This document shows positions 1-12,323 of a stretch of 64,000 nt of DNA, in pieces. The stretch's first letter is position 1; each line of letters opens with the position of its first letter. The notes under the pieces are model-generated. The model saw nothing but the letters and a program-made list of their open reading frames with translations. It made no database searches and had not been told where the DNA came from. The position numbers and the translations under genes were made by a program. The stretch is from Dasypus novemcinctus (lineage: Eukaryota; Chordata; Mammalia; Cingulata; Dasypodidae), in assembly GCF_030445035.2 (NCBI RefSeq), contig NC_080680.1, positions 96,601,157 to 96,665,156 on the forward strand, in the 5' to 3' direction.

Positions 1-1105
1 CACCGAAATTCATATATACAATATACAGTATTTCCCCAGATCCACCATAAAACCTTTTCCCTTGCACAGCAATAATCTTTTAACTTATTCATATCATATT
101 TCCTGAAACTGATGTACAGATTCCAACACTATAGTTTTCAAACAAGGTGACATTTGTGCTTACTATGTGGTCCATATTTTAGGCTGTACAGTTTTCTAAA
201 TTTTTTAGTTATCCTATGTTTTGTCTTATGGTTTTCATTATTAGTCTGTCGTCCCCTATATGTTTTTGGTGTAATATTAGCTGTTTTATATTCATCCTCG
301 TGTACTCTCACATAACTCCTCTTTTGCCCCCTTATTTACCTTTGTTCCATCCATTCCATATCCATTTTCCCCTCCCTTTAGGGCCCACAATGGCTGCCAA
401 TCTAATACCCTGGGAGCTGTCCTTTCTCACAAGAGATACAGTTCTGTCTATTCAACGGCATTAGTCTTCCCCAGGATATGGGTCCACCCCACCCAATGGT
501 AGAACCCACCTTGGCAAAATAAGCCTTCAGCTATTCCCTCCGGAGTCTGTCACGCATCAGACCATACGCCCTGAGCGTCCTAACCAGGTAACCCTCCTAC
601 TTATACTTTGATACGTTTTTTTTTTTAATTTTTTTTATTGACTTTGTAATAATATTACATTTAAAATATATATGTGAGGTCCCATTCAACCCCATCCCCC
701 CACCCCCCCTCTCCCCCCCCCAACAACACTCGTTCCCATCATCATGACACATCCATTGGATTTGGTAAGTACATCTTTGGGCACCTCTGCACCTCATATA
801 CTTTACTCAACATTTAGTTCTCAACGAAATTCTGACACTCTCCCATATTCGTATGTTGCCCCTCCCTCCCACCTATTTCTTGGACAATATTACCCCTCTT
901 CCCATCCCCAGCCCCCCTCAAACCCAGAAAACCCCACCCGAAGGTAACCCCTTGCCCCCATTTTGTCCCTTCTTTGTGCTCATACTTACCGCCAGCTCAT
1001 CACAGATTCCACCCCTGCAGACATTAACTCACATCCTTCCTCCACCCCCCGATTTCCTGTAAGCCACTTTTCCAGACTCTAGCTCTCTGAGGCAGTTAAC
1101 TTATT
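1..1105 (-). other. 3'UTR of L1-A
   Basis: This stretch lies downstream of the ORF2 stop on the minus strand. It matches, in reverse complement, the 3'UTR of L1-D at 30880-31950, including the segment just after the stop and the polypurine/G-rich stretches. It is interrupted at 610-796 by a short insertion with its own target-site duplication. No gene is present; open frames on either strand here are incidental. Confidence 0.8.
610..796 (-). mobile_element. 5'-truncated copy of element X
   Basis: This 187-bp insertion lies in the L1-A 3'UTR. It matches, in reverse complement, the last part of the longer copies that end at 33712 and 45895: the ATGATGATGGGG-like segment, the G-rich run, then an A-rich tail. 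It is flanked by the 8-bp direct repeat TATACTTT (602-609 and 797-804). Truncation at the 5' end, an A-rich 3' end and a short duplication are the marks of L1-driven target-primed insertion. Confidence 0.75.
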
Positions 1106-4100
1106 TCATATCATTGAGGTCATATAGTATTTGTCCTTCAATGCCTGGGTTGCTTCACTCAACATAAGATTGTCAAGGTTCATCCATGTTATCACGTGCG
1201 ATTGTAGTGTATTGGTTCTTACAGCTGAGTAGTATTCCATTGTGTGTATATACCACATTTTATTGATCCACTCATCTGTTGATGGACATTTGGATTGATT
1301 CCAACTTTTGGCGATAGTGAACAATGCTGCTATGAACATTGGTGTACATATATCGGTTTGTGTCCTTGTTTTCAGATCTGATGGGTATATACCCAGCAGT
1401 GGTATTGCTGGGTCATATGGCAAATCTATGGATAATTTTTTGAGAAACCGCCAAACTGTCCTCCAGAATGGTTGGATCCTTCTGCATTCCCACCAGCAAT
1501 GGATGAGTGTTCCCCTTTCTTCACATCCTCTCCAGCATTTGTATTCTACTGTTTTTTTCATGGCTGCCAATCTTATGGGAGTAAGATGGTATCTCATTGT
1601 AGTTTTGATTTGCATTTCCCTGATAGCTAGAGATTTGGACCATTTTTTCATGTGCTTTTTAGCCATTTGTATTTCTTCTTTGGAGAAGTGTCTGTTTAAG
1701 TCTTTTTCCCATTTTTTAAATGGGTTGTTTATCTTTTCATTTTCAAGATATATGAGTTCTTTATATATGCAAGTTATAAGTCTCTTATCAGATATATGGT
1801 TGCCAAATATTTTCTCCCATTGTGTGGGTTCCCTTTTTACTTTCTTGACAAACTCCTTTGAGGTGCAGAAGGCTTTAATTTTGAGGTAGTCCCATTTATC
1901 TATTTGTTCTTTTGCTGCTCGTGCTTTTGGTGTGATATTCGTGAAGCCATTTCCTATTACAAGGTCCTGTAGATGTTTCCCTACACTGCTTTCTAAGGTC
2001 TTTATGGTCTTGGCTCTTATATTTAGGTCTTTGATCCATCTTGAGTTGATCTTTGTATAAGGTGTGAGATGGTAATCCTCTCTCATTCTTCAACATATGG
2101 CTATCCAGTTCTCCAGGCACCATTTGTTGAATAGGCCATTCTCTCCCAGTTGAGAGGGTTTGGAGGCTTTATCGAATATTATATGGCTATATACCTGAGG
2201 TTCTATATCTGAACTTTCAATTCGATTCCATTGGTCTGTGTGTCTCTCCTTATGCCAGTATCATGGGGTTTTCACTACTGTAGCTTTGTAGTATGTTTTG
2301 AAGTCAGGAAGTGTGATTCCTCCTATTTCGTTTTTCTTTTTCAATATGTCTTTGGCTATTCGGGGCCTCTTTCTATTCCAAATAAATTTCATAGTTAGTT
2401 TTTCTAGTTCCTTAAAGAAGGCTGTGTTGATTTTTATTGGGATTGCATTGAATGTGTAGATCAGTTTTGGTAGGATAGACATCTTAATAATATTCAGTCT
2501 TCCTATCCATGAACAGGGAATATTCTTCCATTTATTTAGGTCTTCTTTGATTTCCTTGAACAATCTTGTATAGTTCTCGATGTATAAGTTTTTTACCTCT
2601 TTAGTTAAATTTATTCCTAAGTATTTGATTTTTTTATTTACTATTGTGAATGGTATTTGTTTCTTGATTTCCTCCTGATCTTGCTCATTATTGGTGTATA
2701 GAAATGCTACTGATTTTTGCGCATTGATCTTATAACCTGTGACTTTACTAAACTCATTTATGAGTTCTAGGAGCTTTGTTGTAGATCTCTCAGGGTTTTC
2801 TATATATAGGATCATGTCATCTGCAAATAATGAAATTTTGACTTCTTCCCTTCCAATTTGAATGCCTTTTATATCTGGTTCTTGTCTCAGTGCTAGAGCA
2901 AGTACTTCCAAGACAATGTTAAATAGGAGCGGAGACAATGGGCATCCTTGTCTTGTTCCTGAGTTTAGAGGGAAGGATTTTAGGATTTCGCCATTGTAAA
3001 CAATGTTGGCTTTAGGTTTTTCATATATACTCTTTATCATGTTCAAAAAGTCTCCTTGTATTCCGATCTTTTGGAGTGTTTTTATCAGGAAGGGGTGCTG
3101 TATTTTGTCAAATGCCTTTTCTGCATCTATAGATATAATCATGTGGGTTTTTTTCTCTCAATCTGTTTATATGGTGTATTACATTGATTGATTTTCTTAT
3201 GTTGAACCATCCTTGCATACCTGGAATAAATCCCACTTGGTCATGGTGTATAATTTGTTTAATGTGTTGTTGAATACGATTAGCAAGTATTTTGTTAAGT
3301 ATTTTTGTGTCTAGGTTCATTAGAGAAATTGGTCTGTAATTTTCCTTTCTTGTGGTGTCTTTGTTTGGCTTTGGTACTAGGGTAATGTTGGCATCATAGA
3401 AGGAATTAGGCAGTGTTCCTTCTGTTTTGGTTTTTTGGAATAGTTTCAACAGGATTGGTGTTAGTTCTTTCAGGAATGTTTTGTAGAATTCACCTGTGAA
3501 GCCATGTGGCCCTGGGCTCTTCTTAGTTGGGAGATTTTTAATGACTGATTCTATCTCTTTGCTTGTGATTGGTTTGTTAAGATCATCGATTTCTTCTTTC
3601 ATCAATATGGGCTGCTTATGTGTTTCTAGGAATTTGTCCATTTCCTCTAAATTGTCATTTTTGTTGGAATATAGTTTTTCAAAGTATCCTCTTATGATAG
3701 TCTTTATTTCTGTGGGGTCAGTGGTGATATCACCTTTCTCATTTCTTATTTTGTGTGTTTGCATCTTTTCTCTTTTTTTCTTTGTTAGTCTCACTAAAGG
3801 TTTGTCAATTTTGTTGATCTTCTCAAAAAACCAGCTCTTGGTCTTGTTTATATTTTCAAGTGCTTTCTTATTTTCTATTTCATTTAGTTCTGCTCTTATC
3901 TTTATTATTTCCTTCCTTCTTCTTCCTGTTGGGTTACTTTGTTGTTGTTTTTCTAATTCCGTCAAAAGTGCAGTTATTTCTCCAATTTTTGCTCTTTCTT
4001 CTTTTTTGATATATGAATTTATGGCTATAAATTTCCCTCTCAGTACTGCTTTTGCTGCATCCCATAAATTTTGGTATGTTGTGTTATCATTATCATTTGT

Positions 4101-4924
4101 TTCAAGGTAGTCATTGATTTCTTTTGAGATTTCCTCTTTGACCCACTGTTTTTCTAAGAGTGTGCTGTTTAATTTCCAAATTGTCGTGTGGAGTCTGGGT
4201 CTCTATCCCTTGCAAATTTCCAGCTTCACTCCACTGTGGTCAGAGATATTGTTTTGTATGATTTCGATCTTTCTGAATTCATTAAGCCTTTCTTTGTGGC
4301 CTAGCATATGGTCAATCTTGGAGAATGTTCCATGTGCGACTGAGAAAAAGTATATCCTGCTGTGTTTGGGTGTAATGATCTATATATGTCTATTAGATCC
4401 AGCTCTTCTAATATACTGTTCAAATATTTTGCTTCTTTAGTGATTCTCTTTTGAGATGTTCTGTCCAGAGTTGATAGTGGTGTATTAAAATCCCCCACTA
4501 TAATTGTAGATGCATCTATTCTTTCACTTAGTTTTTCCAGCGTTTGCCTCACATATTTAGAGGTGCCCTTGTTAGGAGCATAAATATTTATGATTATTCG
4601 ATCTTCTTGACAGATTGTCCCTTTCACTAAAATATAGTATCCTTCTTTGTCTCTCACAATTGTTTCACATTTAAAGCCTATTTTGTCTGATATTAATATA
4701 GCTACTCCTGCCTTTTTTTGGTTGTTGTTTGCTTGTATGATTGTTTTCCAGCCATTGACTTTCAACCTCCATGAGTCTCTGGGTCTAAGATATGTCTCTT
4801 GTAGACAGCATATAGATGGGTCCTATTTCCTTATCCAGTGTCCCAGTCTGAATCTTTTGATAGGTGAGTTTAGTCCGTTGACATTCAGTGTTATTACGTT
4901 TAGAGAGTTATTTATGGTAGCCAT
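1106..4924 (-). pseudogene. L1-A ORF2 (endonuclease-reverse transcriptase), disrupted
   Basis: ORF2p nicks target DNA and reverse-transcribes L1 RNA. Reading from ATG at 4924, the product starts MATINNS followed by NVNGLNSP, the first apurinic-endonuclease block. VGDFNTPLS marks the endonuclease Asp/Asn block. Reverse transcriptase blocks include [14 protein letters not shown] and FADDMILY (the YADD box with Phe first). The C-terminal Cys/His-rich region includes [16 protein letters not shown] (residues in the piece that ends at 1106). Breaks seen: a nonsense codon soon after LGHWIRK (about 4823), a frameshift near 4310, further breaks between 4300 and 3970, and others near 3110, 2260 and 2090. 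The overall length of about 1270 codons fits a full L1 ORF2. It cannot encode an intact protein. Confidence 0.9.
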
Positions 4925-5004
4925 ATTTTGGTTGGATTTGTGTTTGTTATATTTTGTTTGTATTATTTTATTTTCCCCTTCTATTTTTGTCCTTCTTGTT
5001 GCTT

Positions 5005-5977
5005 TTACACTCTCCTCCATCTCTGACTGTCCTGTTTTTTCCTTTCTTCCTGCAGAACTCCCTTAAGAATTTCTTGAAGGGGAGGTTTCTTGTTGATATA
5101 CTCTTTCAGTTTCTGTTTATCTGTGAATATTTTGAACTCTCCATCATTTTTGAATGCTAGTTTAGCTGGATAGAGTATTCTTGGTTGGAGATTTTTTTCC
5201 TTTAGTACCTTCACTATATCATACCACTGCCTTCTTGCCTCCATCATTTCAGATGAGAAATCAGCACTTAATCTTATGGAGTTTCCCTTGTATGTGATGG
5301 TTTTCTTTTCTCTTGCTGCTTTTAGAATTTTTTCTTTGTCTTGAGCATTGGATAATTTGACAAGTATATGTCTTGGGGTGGGCCTGTTGGGGTTTATGAC
5401 CAGTGGAGTGTGCTGTGCTTCTTGGATATGTACATCTGTCTCTTTCAGTAGATTTGGGAAGTTTTCATTCATTATTTCCTGCAACACTCCTTCTGACCCC
5501 TTTCCCTTCTCTTCTCCTTCTGGAATGCCTATAATACGTATGTTTGAGCGTTTTGCGTTATCATTCAGGTCCCTAAGTCCTATCTGGATTTTTTCTACCT
5601 TTTTATTGACCACTTCTACTATCTGTTTGATTTCCAATGCACTGTCTTCCACATCACTAATTCTCTGCTCTGCCTCTTCTAGTCTGCTGATATTTGCTGC
5701 AAGTGTATTTTTGATTTCTTGAATTGTGGTGTTCATTTCCATCATATCTTTTATTTTTTTTGCGCATGTCTGCAATTTCCCCTCCAAGTGTTGTTTTCAT
5801 GCTGTTAACCTCTTTCATTACTTCATCAAATTTGTCAGTGATAAATGTTCTGAGATCTTTTATTGCTTGTGCGAAGTCCTGCCCCCCTTCCTGATTTTTA
5901 GTTTGTTGATTGGATTCAGCCATGTTTTCCTGATTATTGGTTTGGTTTGTAGATTTTTGTTGCTGTCTTGTCAACAT
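5005..5977 (-). pseudogene. L1-A ORF1 (RNA-binding coiled-coil protein), one frameshift
   Basis: ORF1p binds L1 RNA as a trimer and is needed for mobility. The start chosen is ATG at 5977 (MLTRQQQK), because the first ATG of the plus-strand relative L1-D falls at the same place. The frame runs through a coiled-coil-like stretch (IKNTLAANISRLEEAEQRIS), an RRM-like domain (IRIIGIPEGEE) and the C-terminal domain (RHILVKLSNAQDKEKILKAAR), about 320 codons in all. A single frameshift lies in an A-run near 5755-5765, splitting the product into 106- and 260-codon pieces. Apart from this the frame looks complete, so this is one of the best-preserved coding parts of the window. Confidence 0.9.
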
Positions 5978-5979
5978 TT

Positions 5980-7650
5980 TTTCTTGACGGGTTTAATCAG
6001 TTCCTTAGCTTCTTTGTCTAGTCTTGGAGATTAATTAGCTGTTGTTTTTGCGTAAGTGTTATATCTTCTCTTTGTCACTTTGTTCTTCTTATTCCAATTT
6101 CTTATTGCTAGTTAAGCTCACATTAAAGGAAAGTATTAGTGCTGGGGAAAGGCAATTGTGTAAGGGAGGAAAAAGTGTGAAGTAGTATTGGTGATATATG
6201 TTAACAAAGCAACAATATGAGTTCTGGGAGGATGGAGGTTAGATCATGTAAATTGTGTAGAGTTATAGTAGTAGGAAAGTACCTATAATGAGGTAGACGA
6301 CTGAATATGGGAGGAATGTGGTACGTACTAAGAGGATATTGTTTCCTGAGAGAGGGAAAGAGAAAAGAAAGGTAATAGTTTCAGGGACAATACCAGATGG
6401 AAAACTAAACAAAGGTATTAGAAATTAAGAGTTAGACACTTTGCGGATCAAAGAAAGGGAGATGGAATATAGGAGAGATAGCAGAGGGTTGAGGATATCA
6501 AGTTGTAGGGGAAAGGGGATAGTGTAGATAGGCTAAATCTATTCACAGAAAAATGAGGCAGTGGAGGGTGAGGAAACCCAGCAAATGTGAGGTATTTCCT
6601 GTAGGACCTATTGTATTGTTAAGATAAAATAGTATAAGAAGAATATTGGGGACAGGAAAGAGAGGATTAAAAAAAACAACAACAACAACAAAAATAAAAT
6701 AAAATTAAAAAAAAAAAAAAACCACAAAAAACAAAGAACAGAAACCCCGCCGCCAGGCTCGGCTGGGCTCGGCTGGGCTCGGCTGGGCTCGGCTGGGCTC
6801 CGGTCCCCTGCCCTCCGCGGCTCGGCTGGGCTTGCCTGGGCTTGGCTAGGCTCAGCTGGGCTCGGGTCCCCCGCCCGTCGTGGCTCGGCTGGGCTCGGCT
6901 GGGCTCAGCTTTCCCACCCGCCGCCCGCCGCCGCGCAGCGCGGCGCGGCCGGGCTCAGCCAAGCTCGTCTGGGCTCGGCTCCCTCGCCCGCCGCGGCTTG
7001 GCTGGGCTCAGCTGGGCCCGGCTGGGCTCGGCTTCCCTGCCCGACACCCTCTGCCGCGCAGCGCGACTCGGCTCTCCCACTCGCCGCCCTCCGCGGCGCG
7101 GCTCCGCTCTACTGAGCTCGGCTGGGCTCGGCCCCCTCGCCCTCCGTGGCTCAGCTGGGCTCGGCCCGGCTCGGCTTCCCCGCCCGCCGCCCGCCGCGGC
7201 ACAGCGCGGCTCGGCTCTCCCGCCCGCCGCCCGCCGCCCGCCGCAGCTCGGCTGGGCTCGACTCCCTTGCCCGCCAGCGGCTGCGGCACAGCGCGGCTCG
7301 GCTCTCCCGCCTGCCGCCCACCGTGGCGTGGCTCGGATCCCCCACCCGCTGCCCACTGCGGCCCAGCTAGGCTACCCTGGCCGCCGCCCACCGGGGCTCG
7401 GCGCGGTGCTAGCTGCCTCGGCTCTGCCTACCCAAGGAGGGAATCCTCCACACGTAGCTGGGATCTCCGTGTCTATTTCACAGACGGATCCTCTCTGTTA
7501 CCTTCCCTCCAAATCGATGTCCAAACACCTTGGGACCAGGAAAAATCCCAAAACAGCCCGGTCCCAAGGAGTCTCCGATGTCTCCCAGCCGATTCCCTCC
7601 AGGAGCTAGTAACCAGGAAGTTCACTCAGCCGCCATCTTGCCTTCCACTC
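5980..7650 (-). promoter_or_regulatory. L1-A 5'UTR/internal promoter
   Basis: Three modules are seen on the minus strand. The head (about 7650-7445) is clearly related to the head of L1-D at 24033-24200. The middle (about 7440-6747) is a GC- and CpG-rich tandem array. The tail (about 6740-5980), which starts with an A/T homopolymer-rich tract, is again related to L1-D (25080-26073). L1 5'UTRs hold an internal Pol II promoter; that this one does is inference. The long open frames on both strands in the GC-rich part have low-complexity translations and are not genes. Confidence 0.8.
6747..7440. repeat. GC-rich tandem array with GGCTCGGCTG phrase
   Basis: On the plus strand the 10-base phrase GGCTCGGCTG recurs dozens of times, four to five of them in perfect tandem near 6756-6800. 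It is interspersed with CCGCCCGCCG-type blocks and a recurring GCGCAGCGCGG block. No single longer period holds throughout. The region is dense in CpG, unlike the AT-rich DNA around it. It occupies the middle of the L1-A 5'UTR. It is next to an A-rich stretch at about 6666-6745 (AACAAC, AAAATAAAAT), where the poly(T) tract of the L1 sense strand would be. Confidence 0.85.
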
Positions 7651-7654
7651 GGGT

Positions 7655-9212
7655 TCTTTTGTCACTTTGTTCTTATTTGATTTCCTTTTTGTTGGCTAAG
7701 CTCTCTTGAAGGAAAATATTAGATTCAGAGAAAACAGAAAGGGTGAGAAAATAAAATAAAATAGTAGCATTGATAACAAATGTTAGCAGAAGAACCATGT
7801 GAGATCTAGGACAATGGATATTGATCTCATGGAAGCTGAGTATAGTTATAACCATTTTAAAAAGTGGAGTACCTATAATGAGACAGTAAACTGATTATGG
7901 GGTGGAATATAGTATGAATTAAAAGGCCAGTGTGGTCAGAAGAGAGGGAAAGAGAGAGAGAGAAAAAAAGGACAGTAATATAAAGAGCAAATAAAAGATA
8001 GAAAACAGATTAGAGGTATTAGACAGAAATATTGCAGGCAAAACAAAGAGGTGGAATGTAAGAGAAACCGTGAATGATGGAGGATAGAATGGTGTAAAGT
8101 GAAGGGGATAGCATTGGTTTCCAAAATCAGCACACATAGAAAAGAGGAAATTGAGGATGAGGAAGCACAGCAAAAAAAGAAATGTTGCCTGCAGCACCTA
8201 ATATTTTAAAAAAAAGAATAAAAAAACAAAAGGAAAAAATTTAAAAAGGAAGCAAGAAAAAGAAAAAGGAAAAAAAGAGAAAAAAATGGGCTGTGGAGGG
8301 GAAAAAAGGGAAAGAAAAACAAGAAAACAAACCAGCAAAAAAGACCAGATAAGGCCTCAGGCAAGGGATCCTTTCTGCAATTGAATAAACTGCTTAGGAG
8401 TCTGACCTTCTCCCTTTCTCCCTTCGCCACTTTCCTCTCTCCCAGGGCAGCAGGAAAGCTGTGTGAGACCTCCTGTAGGAAATTGAAATGGGTCCCTGGT
8501 GAACCAACTCACCTCAGAAAACAATGTCTCTTAATTTCTTGAAAGAGAGCACCCACTCCTTGCCAGGAATCCTAAATATGCTATTGGAGGCCTGCAAAGA
8601 CTGTCCTACTGCCCCTCTCTCTTAAGTGTGCTACCGGGGGGCTAGTTAATTTTCTGATTCCACCATCTCTCAGACCAAGTTTCCTATTCCAGGGCATTTA
8701 GATAAATCAGGCTCTCTCAGCAGATTTGCCTCTCCTCTCTTCCTAGGCTCTCCCCAAGTTGGCTGATATGCTCCTCCAAACTCAATAAAATAGGGGGGAC
8801 CAGAAAATTGAACCTGCACTCCTTGGGACCCTCTTCACTACTTAGGATATGTAGGTCTGTGAAATGAGGATTGCAGGGGTTCAGGGAACATGGACTTCGT
8901 GTTCACATATTTGGGGAACATGGGGCTTGGCAAAGCTGCCACACAACCAGCACATCTCTGGGAGTGCTATGCCCTCAGCCCTATGGGGAAGAGATTTACC
9001 TTCCCATGGCTTCTGAGTTCAGTGTTAGAATTTGTACTTACAAATTCTGCTGCAGTCTCTAAAGAACAACATCCAGACACCTCCTGCCCTGTAGGTTCCG
9101 GAAACAGCACTCTCCGGCAGAATTCCATCACCACACAGCTAGTCCTTTGCAGGGGAGAGGACGATGGTGTACTTGCTCAGATGCCATCTTGCCATCTTTC
9201 CTTCCTCTTTAT
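7655..9212 (-). mobile_element. L1-B: 5'UTR of another minus-strand L1
   Basis: 7660-8200 is the reverse complement of the ORF1-proximal half of the xenarthran L1 5'UTR, and aligns with both 6060-6700 (same strand) and 9418-9990 (opposite strand). An A-rich tract follows (8200-8300). The distal part (8340-9212) ends with AAGATGGC-like sequence near 9180-9200 on the minus strand, the usual L1 5' start. This distal part is not obviously related to the other 5'UTRs in the window and shows no strong tandem repeat. ORF1 and the rest are missing here; they may lie to the left of the window if L1-A inserted into L1-B. Confidence 0.7.
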
Positions 9213-9221
9213 CCACCCAGC

Positions 9222-9230
9222 CTTTCTTTC

Positions 9231-9322
<92 letters not shown>

Positions 9323-9415
9323 TTTTTCTTCCTTTCTTCCTTTCTTCCTTTCTTCCTTTCTTCCTCCTCTTCCTTTCTTCCTTTCTTCCTTTCCTTTTTT
9401 TTCTCTTTTTTCAAT
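9222..9415. repeat. (TTTC)n microsatellite
   Basis: About 100 bp of nearly perfect TTTC units are followed by interrupted TTCC/TTTC units and a T-rich end. The tract sits exactly at the junction between the minus-strand L1-B 5'UTR and the plus-strand L1-C 5'UTR. It occupies the place where the other L1s have their T-rich tract. The repetitive Phe/Leu/Ser and Lys/Glu open frames here are artefacts. Confidence 0.95.
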
Positions 9416-10039
9416 TAGGTGCTGCCAGCTTGAAGCTGTGCTTCCTCATCCTCAACCTCCTGTTTTCTGTGTGTATTGCTTTTGGCCACCAACGCTATCT
9501 ATTTTCCTACCCTCATCTTTCTACATTCCACCTTCTGTTGTTGTTCTTACATTGCCTCTCTTTGTTTAGCCCCAATTTTTCTGTTTTTTTTTTATTTCTA
9601 ATACTTCTATTATTTTTTTTATTTTATTAACTCTTTATCATATTGTCCTTTCTTTTCTCTTTCCCACTCTACTGATCATGCTAGCCTTATAATTCATACT
9701 ATATTCTTCTCCATATTCATTTTCCCATTTCATTGTAGGTACTCCACTTTCTTATTTCTATAACTATACACTGCTTTCATGAATTTAATATTTATTCTCC
9801 AAGGTCTTATATGGTTCTCCTACTAACATTTACTACCAATTCTACTATTATACTTTTTCTTTTTTTACTTCTTTTGTGTACCTGGCACTAATCTTTTTCT
9901 TTCAAGGTAAATTAGACAACAACAAGGTAATAGAATAAGAACAAAGTGCCAAAGAGGAAAATAAACACAGACAGCACCTAAAAAAAAACCTGTGATTAGA
10001 TGGAAAAGCTAATAAACTGAACAAACCCACCAAAATAAA

Positions 10040-10990
10040 ATGATGACCAGACAGCAACAAAAAAGTACAAACCAAACCAATAATCTGGAAAACAAGCCCC
10101 GGTCCAATGAACAAATTAAAAACTAGGAAGAGGAGCAGAACATCGAACAACTAATCAAAGCACTCCAAACAAATATCATGGATCAACATAACAAAGTGAA
10201 GGAGGAGATTAAGGACATTAAGGAAACATTTGGAAAGTATACTGAAGAAACTGTAAACATACACAAAAAGATAACAGATATGATGGTGATGAATGGCAAC
10301 ATCCAAGAAATCAAAAATACACTCTCAGCAAATAACAACAGATTTGAAGACACAGAGGAAAGAAATAGTGATGTGGAAGACAGTATGTGTGAAATCAGAT
10401 AGTAGAATTGGAAGATAAAAGATAGAAAAACCCAGTAGGAATTTAGGGGTTTGAATGACAACACAAAATGCACAAACATATGCTTTATAGGCATCCCAGA
10501 AGGAGAAGAGAGGGAAAGGGGATAGAAGGGATGTTGGAGGAAATAGTGCATGAAGATATCCCAAACCAATTGAAGGAGATGGGCGTACATGTCCAGGAAG
10601 TACAGTGTATCCCAAATGGTATAAATCCCAAAAGACCAATGCCAAGACATATTCTTGTCAAATTATCCAAAGCTCAAGATGAAGAGAAAATGCTGAAGGC
10701 AACAAGAGAAAAGAGAACAATCACATGCAAGGGAAGCTCAATAAGATTAAGTTCTGATTTCTCATCTGAAGCCATGGAGTCAAGAAGGCTGTAATATGAC
10801 ATAGTCAAGGTACTGAAAGAAAAAAACTTTCCAGTCAGGAATACTCTATCCAGCAGAACTGGCATTAAAAATGATGGAGAGTTCAAAATATTCACAGATA
10901 AACAGAAACTAAGAGAGAGTGCCAATAAGAAACCTGCCATTCAAGAAATAATAAAGGGCATTTTGCAGGAGGAAAGGAAAAAAACAGGAG
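10040..10990 (+). pseudogene. L1-C ORF1 remnant
   Basis: The start is taken at ATGATGACC (10040), matching L1-D. Only fragments stay open: 10178-10402 (KEEIKDIKETFGKYTEE, coiled-coil part) and 10468-10794 (RHILVKLSKAQDEEKMLKA, C-terminal domain). A stop follows the coiled coil near 10400, and the frame is lost again near 10795. The sequence is clearly homologous to ORF1 of L1-A and L1-D but decayed, in keeping with an older insertion. Confidence 0.85.
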
Positions 10991-12323
10991 AGACAGAGAT
11001 GAAGAAGATTGTAAGAACAATGAAAGAGACAAAAAGAGAAATAAGAACAACATATGACATACACGAATCCACAGAAAATATGACTAATGTAAGTAATTCC
11101 TTGAGAATAATAACACTGAAGGTTAATGGATAAAACTCACCAGTCAAGAGACACAGATTTGCAGAATGCACATGAAAATATGACCCACCTATATGCTGTC
11201 TACAAGAAAGAAACCTTAGACCCAGGGGTTCAAGGAGTTTGAAAGTGAATGGCTCGAAAATAATCTTACAGGCAAACAATAACCAAAAAAGGGCAGGAGT
11301 ACCTATACTAATATTGGATAACACAGACTTTACATGCAAAACTATTTTGAGAGACAAAGATAAACATTACATATTACTAAAAGGGGTAATCTTTCAAGAA
11401 GAAAGAAAAATCATAAACATTTATGCACCTAACCAGGGTGCCTCAAAATATGTGAGGGAAACACTGGAAAAACTAAGTGGAAGAATAGATACCTCTACAA
11501 TTATAATGGGGACTTTAATACACCATTATCACTATTAGAACATCTCAACAGAGAATCAAGAAAGAAACAAAGACTTTGAACAATATATTAGAGGAGCTGG
11601 ACCTAATAGACGTATACAGAATGTAACACACAAATGTAGCAGGATATACATTCTTCTCAAACATAAATGGATCATTCTCCAAGATAGACTACATGCTATG
11701 CCACAGAGAAAGTCTCAGTGAATTCAGAAAGATTGAAATCATACAAAATAATTTCTCTGACCACAGTGGAATGAAGCTGTAAATCTGCAAGGGCCAGAGA
11801 CACATGTTAGGCAAAAAGATATGCAAGTAAGCAACAACTCTTAGACAAACAGTGGTTCAAGGAGGAAATCTCAAAAGAAATCAGTAACTACATTGAAACT
11901 AATGAAATTACAACATAACATTTCAAAACATACAGGATGCAGCAAAAGCAGTAATGAGAGTGAAATTCTTAGCCATAAATTCATACATCAAAAAAGAAGT
12001 AAAAGATAAAATCAAAGACATAACTGTACACTTGGAGGAATTAGTGAAAAAAAACAACAACAAATTAATCTCAAATGAAGAAGAAAGAAAGAAATCACAA
12101 ACATCAGAGAAGAATTAATTGAAATAGAAAATAAGAAGGCACTAGAAAAAATAAAGAAAACAAAAAACTGGTTCTTTGAGAAGATCGGTAAAATTGACAA
12201 ACCCTTAGCTCGACTAACAAAGAAAAAAAAAGAGAGAGGATGCAAACACACAAAATAAGAAATGAGAAAAGGGATATCACCACTGACCCTACAGAAATAA
12301 AGACCATCAAAAGAGGATATTTT

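Larger units (their letters stand above)
1..7650 (-). mobile_element. L1-A: nearly full-length LINE-1
   Basis: On the minus strand the order is 5'UTR (about 7650-5980), ORF1 (5977-5005), ORF2 (about 4924-1106) and 3'UTR (1105 to the window edge). The 5' end carries the CAAGATGGC-type start common to mammalian L1s. Comparison with L1-D suggests that only several tens of bases of the 3' end, plus the tail and the 3' target-site duplication, lie outside the window. Both ORFs are broken, yet most of the coding sequence can still be read in long pieces, so the insertion looks fairly young. Its 5' end abuts the 5'UTR of another minus-strand L1 (L1-B), which suggests it landed inside that element. 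Confidence 0.9.

Noticed and set aside
1308..1889. 193-codon plus-strand frame and similar plus-strand frames at 3496-4440
   Set aside because: They are antisense shadows of L1 ORF2, which is AT-poor in antisense stops; the minus strand carries the known ORF2 motifs.
6842..7680. Open frames of 255 and 266 codons on the plus strand and several on the minus strand in the GC-rich array
   Set aside because: They are made of repeated Ala/Arg/Gly/Pro/Ser/Leu from a tandem GC-rich repeat, are open in many frames at once, and lie in an L1 5'UTR.
8890..9630. 246-codon frame and neighbours crossing the TTTC tract
   Set aside because: The length comes from stop-free TTTC repeats (Phe-Leu-Ser); the flanks are L1 5'UTR, and the opposite strand gives Lys/Glu repeats.
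7655..9990. L1-B and L1-C as one L1 with a 5' inversion
   Set aside because: Both carry the same ORF1-proximal 5'UTR half (7660-8200 reversed and 9418-9990), and these two have drifted well apart by eye, so they are separate elements.
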